A DNA stretch of 20,934 bases from Thiocapsa sp035467215 (GTDB lineage Bacteria > Pseudomonadota > Gammaproteobacteria > Chromatiales > Chromatiaceae). The translations under genes and the position numbers were made by a program. Of this stretch, positions 1 through 7,025 are shown piece by piece. Under the pieces are notes generated by a model. That model made no database searches. It was not told the DNA's origin and worked only from the letters and a program-made list of their open reading frames with translations. The DNA is taken from positions 1 through 20,934 of the forward strand of contig NZ_DATITZ010000145.1 of NCBI RefSeq assembly GCF_035467215.1. Direction: 5' to 3'. Position 1 is the stretch's first letter. Every line of letters starts with the position of its first letter.

Positions 1-321
1 CTCGATCACGGTCGTGTGAATCCCGGCGAGCCGCAGCGCCTCGCAGACCTCGAACCCGATCAGACCGCCGCCCACGACCACGGCCTTGGTTGCCTTCTTC
101 TCGTCGCGGACCGCCCGCAGGGCATCCGCATCGGCCATCGAGTGCAGCGTCGTGACACCCTCGAGCTCGATGCCCGGCACGGACGGGCGCAGCGGTGTTG
201 CGCCCGTGGCGATGACCAGTCGATCGTAAGGGACGGTGTGCTGCTCGCCGGTCGGCAGACCCCGATAGGTGACGGTTTTGGCGACCCGGTCGATCTCGGT
301 CGCCTCGGAACGAGCGGCCCG
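1..321 (-). pseudogene. Fragment of FAD-dependent pyridine nucleotide-disulfide oxidoreductase (NADH oxidase / CoA-disulfide reductase type)
   Basis: Reading the minus strand from 321 down to 1 gives 107 uninterrupted residues that continue past the left edge. They contain the end of the FAD domain (YDRLVIATGA) and the start of the NAD domain with the dinucleotide fold VVVGGGLIGFEVCEAL. This is typical of the CoA-disulfide reductase/NADH oxidase family, flavoenzymes that use NAD(P)H to reduce oxygen or CoA disulfides. A TGA lies in frame at 322-324, and the N-terminal FAD-binding GxGxxG and the active-site Cys segment, which should lie upstream, are not found in any frame out to about 460. 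The piece is therefore seen as truncated at its 5' end by deletion or rearrangement. The distal part lies outside the window, so I cannot say whether an internal start rescues anything. Family assignment is fairly sure, subfamily is not. Confidence 0.62.
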
Positions 322-586
322 TCAACGGGGTATTGCAGCGGGCGCTGCTTCAGTCGAATGAAGTGGGCCGGGTCGACGCACGCTCGATGCACTCGACGCC
401 ATCGGGCGGCATCCGCTCTCGATCGATGGGATGACGATAACAGGCGACGGTGCACCAAAAAAGGAACGGATCGTACCCGACGCTTTTTCTCTACATTTCA
501 CAATGCGCGATGAACATCCGTGCGTTTCAATGGCGCTCCGACGAGCGCGAGGCCACGTCGTTCATCGATCCCAACCGGAGAGCACT

Positions 587-835
587 ATGACGATAAAACG
601 CATTTTCGATCACGGATTCCGTCCCGGCATGATGGCCCTATGCCTCGCGGCGGCAGTTTCGGCCCATGCGCAATCCTTCACCCTGGACAACGGCGTGATC
701 AGCGGCCTGACGGGTATCGAGATCCAAGGCAGCCTGTAGGATGTCGCCTTCGCGGATGGCTCCTTCAATGGCGTTTACCCCGTTCAGCTCAGCGGTTACG
801 GGCCGCTCGCACAGGAGGTCGCCCGGGCACTCCTC
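587..835 (+). pseudogene. Fragment of a secreted protein, possibly PEP-CTERM-like, with an in-frame amber codon
   Basis: An ATG at 587 preceded by GGAGAG (577-582) opens a typical Sec signal peptide: a short basic start (MTIKR), a hydrophobic core (MMALCLAAAVSA) and an AHA-Q cleavage context. The following GVISGLTGIEIQGSL is interrupted by TAG at 737-739, and the same frame continues DVAFADGSFNGVYP. In exosortase/PEP-CTERM-type secreted proteins a phrase like G-x-L-Y-D-V-x-F-x-D-G-S-F is common, so the TAG most likely replaced a Tyr codon. The frame then runs into the Gfo/Idh remnant at about 830-840 with no C-terminal sorting signal. I call it a 5' gene fragment: the ribosome binding site and signal peptide are intact, and the rest has been lost. 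The family link is from memory of the motif and is tentative. Confidence 0.5.
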
Positions 836-1784
836 GTCGAACGAGACACACCACCCGCTGGCGGCCGAAGCGCTCGCGGCGGGTAAACATGTTGTGGTCG
901 ACAAACCCTTTACGCTGAACATCGGCGAGGCGGAGGACCTGGTCGAACGCGCCGAGGCGGCGGGGCGGCTCCTCTCGGTCTTCCACAACCGCCGATGGGA
1001 TGCGGACTTCCTGACGGTCCGACGGCTGCTGGAATCCGGTGAGCTGGGCCGACTCACCCATGTCGAATCCCGTTTCGACCGCTTCCGACCCGAAGTCCGG
1101 GTGCGTTGGCGCGAATCCGGTGCGCCGGGCCGCGGGCTCTGGTACGACCTCGGCGCCCGTCTCATCGACCAGACGCTGTGCCTGTTCGGCATGCCCGAGA
1201 CCATTGCGCTGGATCTCGCCCGACAGCGCGACGGCGCCCTCGCCGACGACTGGTTTCATGCAGTGCTGCGTTACGACGCAATGCGCGTGGTATTGCACGC
1301 AAGTGCATTGGCCGCGGACCCCGGCCCGCGTTTCGCGCTGCACGGCACAGGCGGAAGCTTCAAGACGTTCGGGCTCGATCCGCAGGAGGCGGCGCTCAAG
1401 GCAGGGATTGCTCGCGACGGGGCGCAGTGGGGCGAGGATTCGTCGCCCGGGACCCTGACGGTGGCCACCCCGACGGGCCCGGATGGCCTGGTGCGACGTC
1501 TCTATGCGAGCGATAAGGGCGACTAAGGCCGCTATTACGCCGGTGTGCGAGACGCGATACTCGGGCGCGCGCCCAATCCGGTCCTTGCGACCGACGCGCT
1601 GGAGGTGATCCGCCTGATCGAGCTGGGCATGGCGGGCTTCGCCGAAGGCCGAGTGATGAGCGTGGACGCGCAGCCGCCGGTCGCGGCGAGTCAAACGCAG
1701 ACACAAAAAAACCGGACGCCTTGCAGCGCCCGGTCAATGGCGAGCCGACTCGGGGCACTGGGCCCGGTTGGCTTCGTTATTTGA
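832..1784 (+). pseudogene. Decayed Gfo/Idh/MocA-family oxidoreductase (YdgJ-like)
   Basis: From about 832 the frame reads NETHHPLAAEALAAGKHVVV then DKPF, the second half of the NAD(P)-binding domain of Gfo/Idh/MocA sugar and inositol dehydrogenases. It continues through the alpha/beta substrate domain (WDADFLTVRRLLESGELG, LWYDLGARLIDQTLCLFG). The first 75-90 residues, with the GxGxxG nucleotide loop, are missing, and unrelated sequence is joined in their place. A TAA at 1524-1526 interrupts KGD-stop-GRYYAGVRDAI. Homologues have a Tyr-containing GDYxxYYxxxRDA segment there, so this looks like a Tyr-to-stop change. The same frame stays open to 1782-1784, past where the C-terminus should end (about 1690). 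An ATG at 741 could start a chimeric 261-residue product but has no family N-terminus. Function is presumed lost. Confidence 0.78.
1705..1734 (-). terminator. Rho-independent terminator for the minus-strand gene ending at 1777
   Basis: On the minus strand a 9-bp stem pairs 1726-1734 with 1711-1719, including one G-U pair, with a 6-nt loop. It runs into seven consecutive T residues (the complement of A at 1705-1711). It lies about 43 nt downstream of the stop codon at 1777. The plus strand has no T-tract after the hairpin, so it works only leftward. Its presence says that the damaged minus-strand reading frame was once a transcribed gene. Confidence 0.75.
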
Positions 1785-2370
1785 ACAGTTTACTCTCGTC
1801 AACTGCATCGACGTGGGCGCGCTTGAAGCAGGTCCAGGTCTTGGTCTCTTTGTCGTAGACCGAGTCGACGGAGCCGTTCAAGTTCTCCTCGTCTACAAGG
1901 TTGTCGTCCGTCCGAGAGTCAAAGCCGGGATCGTGGCTTGTCCTCGCGGAATGGGCTTCATCAGGTCGCGGATGCGGAGATCCATGCAAGCGGTCTTTTC
2001 TTGACCTTTGCAGCGATCGCACGTATTTACCCCCCACGTAAGTCGGACGATGCTCGAGCTGCCGGTGCTTCGGTCGCCTTGGTTGCCGACCTTGACGACG
2101 ACACGGCAGGCGGATCGGTGCTTTCGGAAGCTAGTCTTAATCCCGAACCTCTTCGGATTTCGGTCGTTCGACCCGCGGCATCCCGTCGCTGATGGCCTGC
2201 CCCGCGCAACCTTTCTCGGAGGCGGACGATTTCGCGTCGGCTTCGGTCGACATGGTGGGGCGAGGGTAGAGACAGCCCCCCTCGCGGTCAAAACAGAAAT
2301 TTGGCCTGCTTTCATAAATCTGCCTTATGTAGGTGGTTCCGATGACCCCTGGATCGTCAGAGAAAATCAT
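1777..2370 (-). pseudogene. Frame-broken hypothetical protein, Cys-containing, family not recognised
   Basis: Three minus-strand frames follow one another with protein-like composition. From ATG 2370, MIFSDDPGVIGTTYIRQIYE and the Cys-containing NFCFDREGGCLYPRP run to a stop at 2137. A second frame, about 2135 to 1945, reads VVVKVGNQGDRSTG and TCDRCKGQEKTACMDL. A third, about 1945 to 1777, reads VDSVYDKETKTWTCFKRAHV and ends ESKLFK. A terminator follows the last stop. The simplest reading is one gene of about 195 residues with two frameshifts. No domain is recognised. Spaced cysteines (CFDREGGC, CDRC) could suggest disulfides or metal binding, but this is speculation. Alternatively only the last frame is a real 86-residue ORF starting at 2037. 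The order of frames is observed; the single-gene interpretation is inferred. Confidence 0.42.
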
Positions 2371-2386
2371 CGGCGGAAGAACCCAG

Positions 2387-2803
2387 ATGAATCGACCACG
2401 CCTTTGGCTAACGACCGGTGCGGCCTGCGGGTTCGTCACGGTCGCATTGGGGGCGTTCGGGGCACACGGTCTACGTGACCTTGTGAGCCCGGAGCGACTT
2501 GCGAACTGGGCTACCGCAACGGACTATTTGGGCCTGCACGCGATTGCGATCCTGGCCTGCGGGCTGTGGCTGCTGCAGCGGCCCGATGATCGGCTCGTCC
2601 ACCGAGCCGCCGGGGCCTTCCTGGTCGGCATCCTGCTTTTCAGCGGCAGCCTTTTTGCGCTTGTGCTGACGAATCAGCGTGCGATCGGGATGATCACCCC
2701 GATGGGCGGTCTGCTTCTCCTTGCAGGCTGGGGGCTGCTCGTCGCCGGTGCCCGGGGTGTCCGAATGCGCAGCGCAGCAGATTCGCGGCCCGGAGCGGAT
2801 TGA
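2387..2803 (+). CDS. DUF423 (YgdD/YwdK-type) small inner-membrane protein
   Basis: The 138-residue protein begins MNRPRLWLTTGAACGFVTVA and carries the DUF423 signature GAFGAHGL early, then HAIAILACGLWLL, GILLFSGSLFALVL and the closing TPMGGLLLLAGWGLL. Four hydrophobic segments lie at about residues 8-26, 46-64, 75-93 and 100-120. The function of this widespread bacterial membrane family is not established. The ATG at 2387 was chosen because family proteins start a few residues before the first membrane segment and because a purine-rich CGGAAGA lies just upstream. An in-frame start at 2333 would add 18 atypical residues. Length is close to the usual 120-140. The stop is 10 nt before rsmE, which suggests co-transcription. 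It is the first intact gene after the debris zone. Confidence 0.88.
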   Translation: MNRPRLWLTTGAACGFVTVALGAFGAHGLRDLVSPERLANWATATDYLGLHAIAILACGLWLLQRPDDRLVHRAAGAFLVGILLFSGSLFALVLTNQRAIGMITPMGGLLLLAGWGLLVAGARGVRMRSAADSRPGAD

Positions 2804-2813
2804 CGTCTCGCCG

Positions 2814-3545
2814 ATGAGAATTCCGCGCATCTATGTCGATTTGCCGTTGGAGCCGGGCGCGTCCCTCGAGCTGCCGCCGGCTCAAACCCGTCACCTCGCC
2901 CAGGTCTTGCGTCTGCCTCCCGATGCGCCCTTGGTGCTGTTCAACGGCGACGGATGTGATTATCCGGGGCAACTCTCCCGAGCCGACCGCAGCGGGTCGA
3001 GCGTCCGAGTCGGCACGCCCGAAGCGGTGGAGCCGACTGCGCCGCTGGACATCCACCTTGCGCTCGGCGTCTCCAAAGGCGAGCGGATGGATTACGCCCT
3101 GCAGAAGTCCGTGGAGCTCGGCGTCGGTCGCATCACGCCTCTGTTCACCGAGCGCAGCCAGGTCCACCTGAGCGGCCCGCGACTCGAGCGGCGTCTGGAT
3201 CACTGGCGCGGCATCCTCATCGGGGCCTGCGAGCAATCGGGCCGGCGACGGCTGCCGCATCTCGCCCCTGCCGTCACCTACTCGGATTGGCTGAGCGACC
3301 ACGCGGGCGGCGGACTGCTGCTCGACCCGGAGGGCGCTCGGCCCTTGACCGCTTTGCCTGCGCCGGGCGCGACCATCACCCTGCTGATCGGCCCGGAAGG
3401 AGGGCTTAGCCCACGCGAACGCGCGAGTGCACGGGCTCGGGGTTTGGAGGGGGTGCGACTGGGGCCACGAATCCTGAGGACCGAGACGGCCCCGCTTGCC
3501 GCCATCGCCGTGATCCAAGCGCTCTGGGGAGATCTGGGCGACTAA
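2814..3545 (+). CDS. rsmE: 16S rRNA (uracil-1498-N3)-methyltransferase RsmE
   Basis: This 243-residue SPOUT-class methyltransferase is predicted to methylate N3 of U1498 in 16S rRNA using S-adenosylmethionine. The N-terminal PUA-like part (MRIPRIYVDLPL, LFNGDGCDY) is followed by GVSKGERMDYALQKSVELGV and FTERSQV. The C-terminal trefoil-knot motif LLIGPEGGLSPRE and LGPRILRTETAPLAA is well preserved. The ATG at 2814 fits the family start; the same frame extends upstream to 2721, but that part overlaps the DUF423 gene and has no family match. No strong ribosome binding site is close: a GGAG lies about 18 nt upstream, so translation may be coupled to the preceding gene. In other gammaproteobacteria rsmE often lies directly before gshB, as here. 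Confidence 0.95.
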   Translation: MRIPRIYVDLPLEPGASLELPPAQTRHLAQVLRLPPDAPLVLFNGDGCDYPGQLSRADRSGSSVRVGTPEAVEPTAPLDIHLALGVSKGERMDYALQKSVELGVGRITPLFTERSQVHLSGPRLERRLDHWRGILIGACEQSGRRRLPHLAPAVTYSDWLSDHAGGGLLLDPEGARPLTALPAPGATITLLIGPEGGLSPRERASARARGLEGVRLGPRILRTETAPLAAIAVIQALWGDLGD

Positions 3546-3671
3546 ACCGCGCCAGCTCTAACGCTCGTCAAGTCTGCCGGGGCCGATCCCGTCAAAAAAT
3601 CGAATAGCGCGCCGGGCGCGGTTGAAACCGGTGGAGCGGGTCGACGGGAGCCGGCAATGTCGTCGTCATCC

Positions 3672-3701
3672 CTGACAAGTCCCCGGCCACTGAAGTACAC
3701 T
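3672..3701 (+). promoter_or_regulatory. Possible sigma-70 type promoter for gshB
   Basis: CTGACA (3672-3677) and TACACT (3696-3701) are separated by 18 nt and lie directly before the gshB ATG at 3709. This would give an almost leaderless message. The intergenic gap of 163 nt after rsmE leaves room for a promoter. The match to consensus is moderate and could be chance. Confidence 0.28.
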
Positions 3702-3708
3702 CGGACGC

Positions 3709-4665
3709 ATGTCTATCGATCTCGGCGTCGTGATGGATCCGATCGGATCCATCAACATCAAGAAGGACAGTACCTTCGCCATGTTGTTGGCCGCGCAGAG
3801 GCGCGGCTGGCGGCTGTGGTACATGGAGGTGGCGGATCTGTCGTTGCGCGACGGACGCACCCTGGCGCGGAGGCGCCCGCTCGAGGTCACGGACGATCCG
3901 GCGGGTTGGTATCGTCTCGGTGCCGAGACGGAGCGCCCGCTCGACGAGCTGGGGGCGGTGTTGATGCGCAAGGATCCGCCGTTCGACATCGAATATATCT
4001 TCACGACCTATCTCCTCGAGCAGGCCCAGGCGGCCGGCTGTCTGGTCGTCAATCATCCGCGCAGTCTGCGCGACGCCAATGAAAAGGTCTTCACCGCGGC
4101 CTTTCCTCAGTGTACACCGCCCACCTTGATCACGCGCCGCGCCGCGGCAATTCGGGACTTCCATCGCGAGCACGGCGACATCATCCTCAAGCCGCTCGAC
4201 GGCATGGGCGGGGCCTCGGTGTTTCGCGTGCGCGCGGACGATCCGAACCTGAGCGTCATCATCGAGGCCCTCACGCTGCATAGCCGACGTTTCTGCATGG
4301 CCCAGCGCTTCATCCCCGAGATCCGCGACGGGGATAAACGCATCCTGATGGTCGACGGCGAGCCCGCGCCCTATTGCCTTGCACGCATCCCGGCGCCGGG
4401 CGAGACCCGCGGCAACCTCGCTGCCGGGGCATCCGCCGAGGCGCGCCCCTTGACCGAGCGGGATCGCTGGATCGCTGCACAGGTCGGCCCGGAGTTACGG
4501 ACCCGCGAGATCCTCTTCGCCGGTCTGGACGTGATCGGGGACTACCTGACCGAGGTCAACGTCACCAGCCCGACCTGTATCCGCGAGATCGACGCCGCCT
4601 ACGGAACCGACATCGCGGGGGATCTGATGGACGCGATTCAGGCCAGGGTCATGCGTCGTACCTGA
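3709..4665 (+). CDS. gshB: Glutathione synthetase
   Basis: The 318-residue ATP-grasp ligase joins gamma-glutamylcysteine and glycine to make glutathione in the cytosol. Visible family marks include the N-terminal GVVMDPIGSINIKKDSTFAM, MRKDPPFD, NHPRSLRDANEKVF, the ATP-grasp loop ILKPLDGMGG and the C-terminal EVNVTSPTCIREI. Length matches the usual 315-320 residues and all core motifs are intact. The ATG at 3709 gives the expected start; an internal Met nine residues on is less likely. In Pseudomonas-type genomes gshB precedes a tonB gene, yqgE, ruvX and the pyr genes; here an ApbE-like gene has come between gshB and the TonB-family gene. Glutathione also links it functionally to the KefB-type antiporter further right. 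Confidence 0.97.
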   Translation: MSIDLGVVMDPIGSINIKKDSTFAMLLAAQRRGWRLWYMEVADLSLRDGRTLARRRPLEVTDDPAGWYRLGAETERPLDELGAVLMRKDPPFDIEYIFTTYLLEQAQAAGCLVVNHPRSLRDANEKVFTAAFPQCTPPTLITRRAAAIRDFHREHGDIILKPLDGMGGASVFRVRADDPNLSVIIEALTLHSRRFCMAQRFIPEIRDGDKRILMVDGEPAPYCLARIPAPGETRGNLAAGASAEARPLTERDRWIAAQVGPELRTREILFAGLDVIGDYLTEVNVTSPTCIREIDAAYGTDIAGDLMDAIQARVMRRT

Positions 4666-4742
4666 GACCTCGCCCACCGCTCACCCGGCCCGCTCGGCCT
4701 CGCGAGCGAGCGCGACCGGCAACCCTTTTCCCGGAGGTGTCC

Positions 4743-5840
4743 GTGCTGTATTCATCCTCCCGCCCCGGCCGGCTTCGGCGCGTGCCGCTTCTGTATACGA
4801 TTGCCGCAGCCCTCTTCGGACTCGCCGCTTGCGGACAAGAGACCCCGGTGACCACCATACGCTTCGACGCCTTTGGAGGTCAGGTGGACCTCAGCCTGGT
4901 CAACATCGACCGACAAGAGGCACAACAGGCGGCCTCCCTGGTCCAGCAGGACTTCGCCTTTCTAGAGGCCGCATGGCATTCCTGGCAGCCCGGCCCGATG
5001 GGACGGGTCAATCAGTTGCTGTTGACCGAGGAGCCCTTCGTGGCCTCCCCGTCGACCATGCCGCTGGTGCGCCTGAGCAAGGAGCTCGAGGCAAAAAGCG
5101 GCGGACTCTTCAATCCCGCCATCGGCTATTTGATGGATCTCTGGGGGTTCCATGCCGACGCGGTGCGCAGCCGCCCGCCGCCGCCCGAACAGCAGATCAA
5201 GCGATTGGTCGCGGCCGCGCCCGGGATGAGCCAGATCGATATCGAGGGGCTCGAGCTGCACGGCCACAACCCGGCCATCAAGCTGGATTTCGACAGCATC
5301 GCCAAAAGCCATGCCCTGGATCTGGCGGTCGAGCATCTGCGCGAGCTCGGGATCAAGAGCGCACTGGTGCAGGCCGGCGGCGAGGTCCGGGTGATCGGCG
5401 ATCGCAGCGGCCAGCCCTGGCGGATCACGATTCGCCGACCCAGCGGCTCGGGCGTGCTCGCCATCGTGCCGATGCGCGGCGACGAAAGCCTCATCACCAA
5501 GGCCGACTACGACCGGAACTTCGTGTTCAAGGGCGAGATCTACCATGCGATTATCGATCCGCGAACCGGGTCGCCCGCGCGCGGCACCCGCTCGGTGACC
5601 GTCCTGCATCGGGATGCGACCACTGCAGCTGCGGCTGCCACGGCCATGTTCGTGGCGGGGCCGACCGAGTGGGAAGCGGTGGCGCGCGCGATGGACATCG
5701 GCTATGTCCTTCTCGTCGATGCCGAAGGGACCCTTCACATGAACGAAGCGATGGCCGATCGGATCGAATTGGTCGACAGCGCTGCTCCGGTCGCGCCGAG
5801 GATGCAGTCGACCGCGGCGCCCGGGGCGACTGACCTTTGA
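4743..5840 (+). CDS. ApbE-like lipoprotein (FAD:protein FMN transferase family), metal-site Asp missing
   Basis: A GTG at 4743 with GGAGG five nt upstream starts a 365-residue protein with a lipoprotein signal (hydrophobic core, lipobox LAAC), so it should sit on the periplasmic side of a membrane. ApbE enzymes attach FMN from FAD to Thr in NqrB/NqrC/RnfG-type proteins. Family segments are present: FNPAIGYLMDLWGFH, KLDFDSIAKSHALDLAVEHL, QAGGEVRVIG, PWRITIRRP, YHAIIDPRTGSP. The C-terminal motif, normally A-D-x(3)-T, reads TTAAAAATAMFV: Thr is kept, but the Asp that helps bind magnesium is Ala (GCT). The usual G-IAKG is also D-SIAKS. It may be a weak, divergent or non-catalytic member. It lies 77 nt after gshB and 21 nt before the TonB-family gene. 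Confidence 0.88.
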   Translation: MLYSSSRPGRLRRVPLLYTIAAALFGLAACGQETPVTTIRFDAFGGQVDLSLVNIDRQEAQQAASLVQQDFAFLEAAWHSWQPGPMGRVNQLLLTEEPFVASPSTMPLVRLSKELEAKSGGLFNPAIGYLMDLWGFHADAVRSRPPPPEQQIKRLVAAAPGMSQIDIEGLELHGHNPAIKLDFDSIAKSHALDLAVEHLRELGIKSALVQAGGEVRVIGDRSGQPWRITIRRPSGSGVLAIVPMRGDESLITKADYDRNFVFKGEIYHAIIDPRTGSPARGTRSVTVLHRDATTAAAAATAMFVAGPTEWEAVARAMDIGYVLLVDAEGTLHMNEAMADRIELVDSAAPVAPRMQSTAAPGATDL

Positions 5841-5861
5841 TCCCGATTTCGATCCACATCC

Positions 5862-6980
5862 ATGCCCATCCGCTCGCCCGATCCGGAGATTCCACGCGCG
5901 CTCGTCGCTAGTCCTGGTCACGCCCCCTCGCGAGCGACCTTCCTGACGGCCCTGTTGGCCGCATCGCTGCTGCATGCCGGTGCGATCGCCCTCGTCTCCT
6001 TCGGAACACACCCACCCGAGGCCGGCACCGTCGCCGAGTCGGCGCTGGAGATCCTCATCCTGCGCGATGCCGGACCGAGTCCGACAGCCACGGCCCCGGA
6101 CGCGGCCCTCTCTCGACTCGACCGGTCGGGCGTGTCGTCCAGCGGGAATGCGGTCTTCGACGATCCGGTCGCGATCGTCTCGGAAGATGTCGAGGCGACA
6201 GAGCCTCCGGCCATCCCGGAGACGCGGCCGGAATCGGTCGAGGAGACGCCTCTCGAGGCGGAGCCCGAAGCCAACCTAGAGACGCCGGGCGATCCGGACA
6301 CGTCCGTCGCCGAGGTAGATCCGAGCACTCTCGATGCAACCGCTGTCGATCCACCTCGCGAGCCCATCGGTGTGGAGACCCTATTTCCGGATCCGACGGA
6401 GACAGCCGAGCGGTCTCCTCCTGAGCTCGCGACGATTGCGCGATTGGAGCCTCCACCCGAACTCGCACCCGAGGCCAAACCCGAGCCACCTCCTCCGCCC
6501 GACCCGATGGCCTCGCGGGAGACGCCGGTCGACGCGGCTGCGATCCTCGCGAGTCGCGGCAAGGAAATCGACCGACTCACGGCGAACCTCCAGGCCAAGA
6601 CCGCCGCCTACGCGAGCCGGGTCCGGCGCAAATCGGTGAGTGCGAGCACGCGGGAATTTCGGTACGCCAGCTATCTCGGCGCCTGGGCCCGCAAAGTGGA
6701 GCGCATCGGTAACCTCAACTATCCGCAAGCGGCCCGGGATCAACGCATGTTCGGGAGCCTGATCCTGCATGTCGCCGTGCGCTCCGACGGCAGTGTCGAG
6801 CAGATCCGGGTCGTACGCTCGTCGGGTTACGAGCTTCTCGACGAGGCGGCCGTGCGGATCGTGGAGCTGGCGGCGCCCTATGCGCCCTTCCCGCCCGACA
6901 TCGCCGCGGAGACCGACGTGCTCGACATCGTGCGGACCTGGCAGTTTCTGCGCGGCGGCGGGTTGGGGTGGGAACAATGA
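5862..6980 (+). CDS. TonB-family energy transducer
   Basis: The 372-residue protein has a single N-terminal membrane segment at about residues 25-48 (FLTALLAASLLHAGAIALVS), including the helix His typical of TonB. A long acidic and proline-rich periplasmic spacer follows (about 50-235, ending PPELAPEAKPEPPPPPD), then a charged helical stretch and the TonB C-terminal domain (about 275-365: YLGAWARKVERIGNLNYP, GSLILHVAVRSDGSVEQI, RTWQFLR). Such proteins carry proton-motive energy from ExbB/ExbD to outer-membrane receptors. No exbB or exbD is in the window. The position between gshB and yqgE matches tonB3 of Pseudomonas aeruginosa. The spacer is longer than in E. coli TonB (239 residues). The 21-nt gap after the ApbE-like gene suggests one transcript. 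Confidence 0.93.
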   Translation: MPIRSPDPEIPRALVASPGHAPSRATFLTALLAASLLHAGAIALVSFGTHPPEAGTVAESALEILILRDAGPSPTATAPDAALSRLDRSGVSSSGNAVFDDPVAIVSEDVEATEPPAIPETRPESVEETPLEAEPEANLETPGDPDTSVAEVDPSTLDATAVDPPREPIGVETLFPDPTETAERSPPELATIARLEPPPELAPEAKPEPPPPPDPMASRETPVDAAAILASRGKEIDRLTANLQAKTAAYASRVRRKSVSASTREFRYASYLGAWARKVERIGNLNYPQAARDQRMFGSLILHVAVRSDGSVEQIRVVRSSGYELLDEAAVRIVELAAPYAPFPPDIAAETDVLDIVRTWQFLRGGGLGWEQ

Positions 6981-7025
6981 GCAGGGCAGTACGGGCGCGA
7001 ATCAGGCACGGGGATCCCCTCGATG

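Noticed and set aside
305..458. Minus-strand reading containing AHFIRLKQRPLQYPVDG as a transposase or other gene remnant
   Set aside because: It looks slightly protein-like but matches no family I can name and is short; the stretch 325-586 therefore holds nothing I can support.
737..739. TAG read through as pyrrolysine or another recoding
   Set aside because: No pyl genes or recoding element are seen, and the gene is also truncated, so simple decay explains it.
4562..4605. Cys in the gshB motif TSPTCIREI as an odd substitution
   Set aside because: E. coli GshB, as I recall it, has the same TSPTCIREI, so it is normal.
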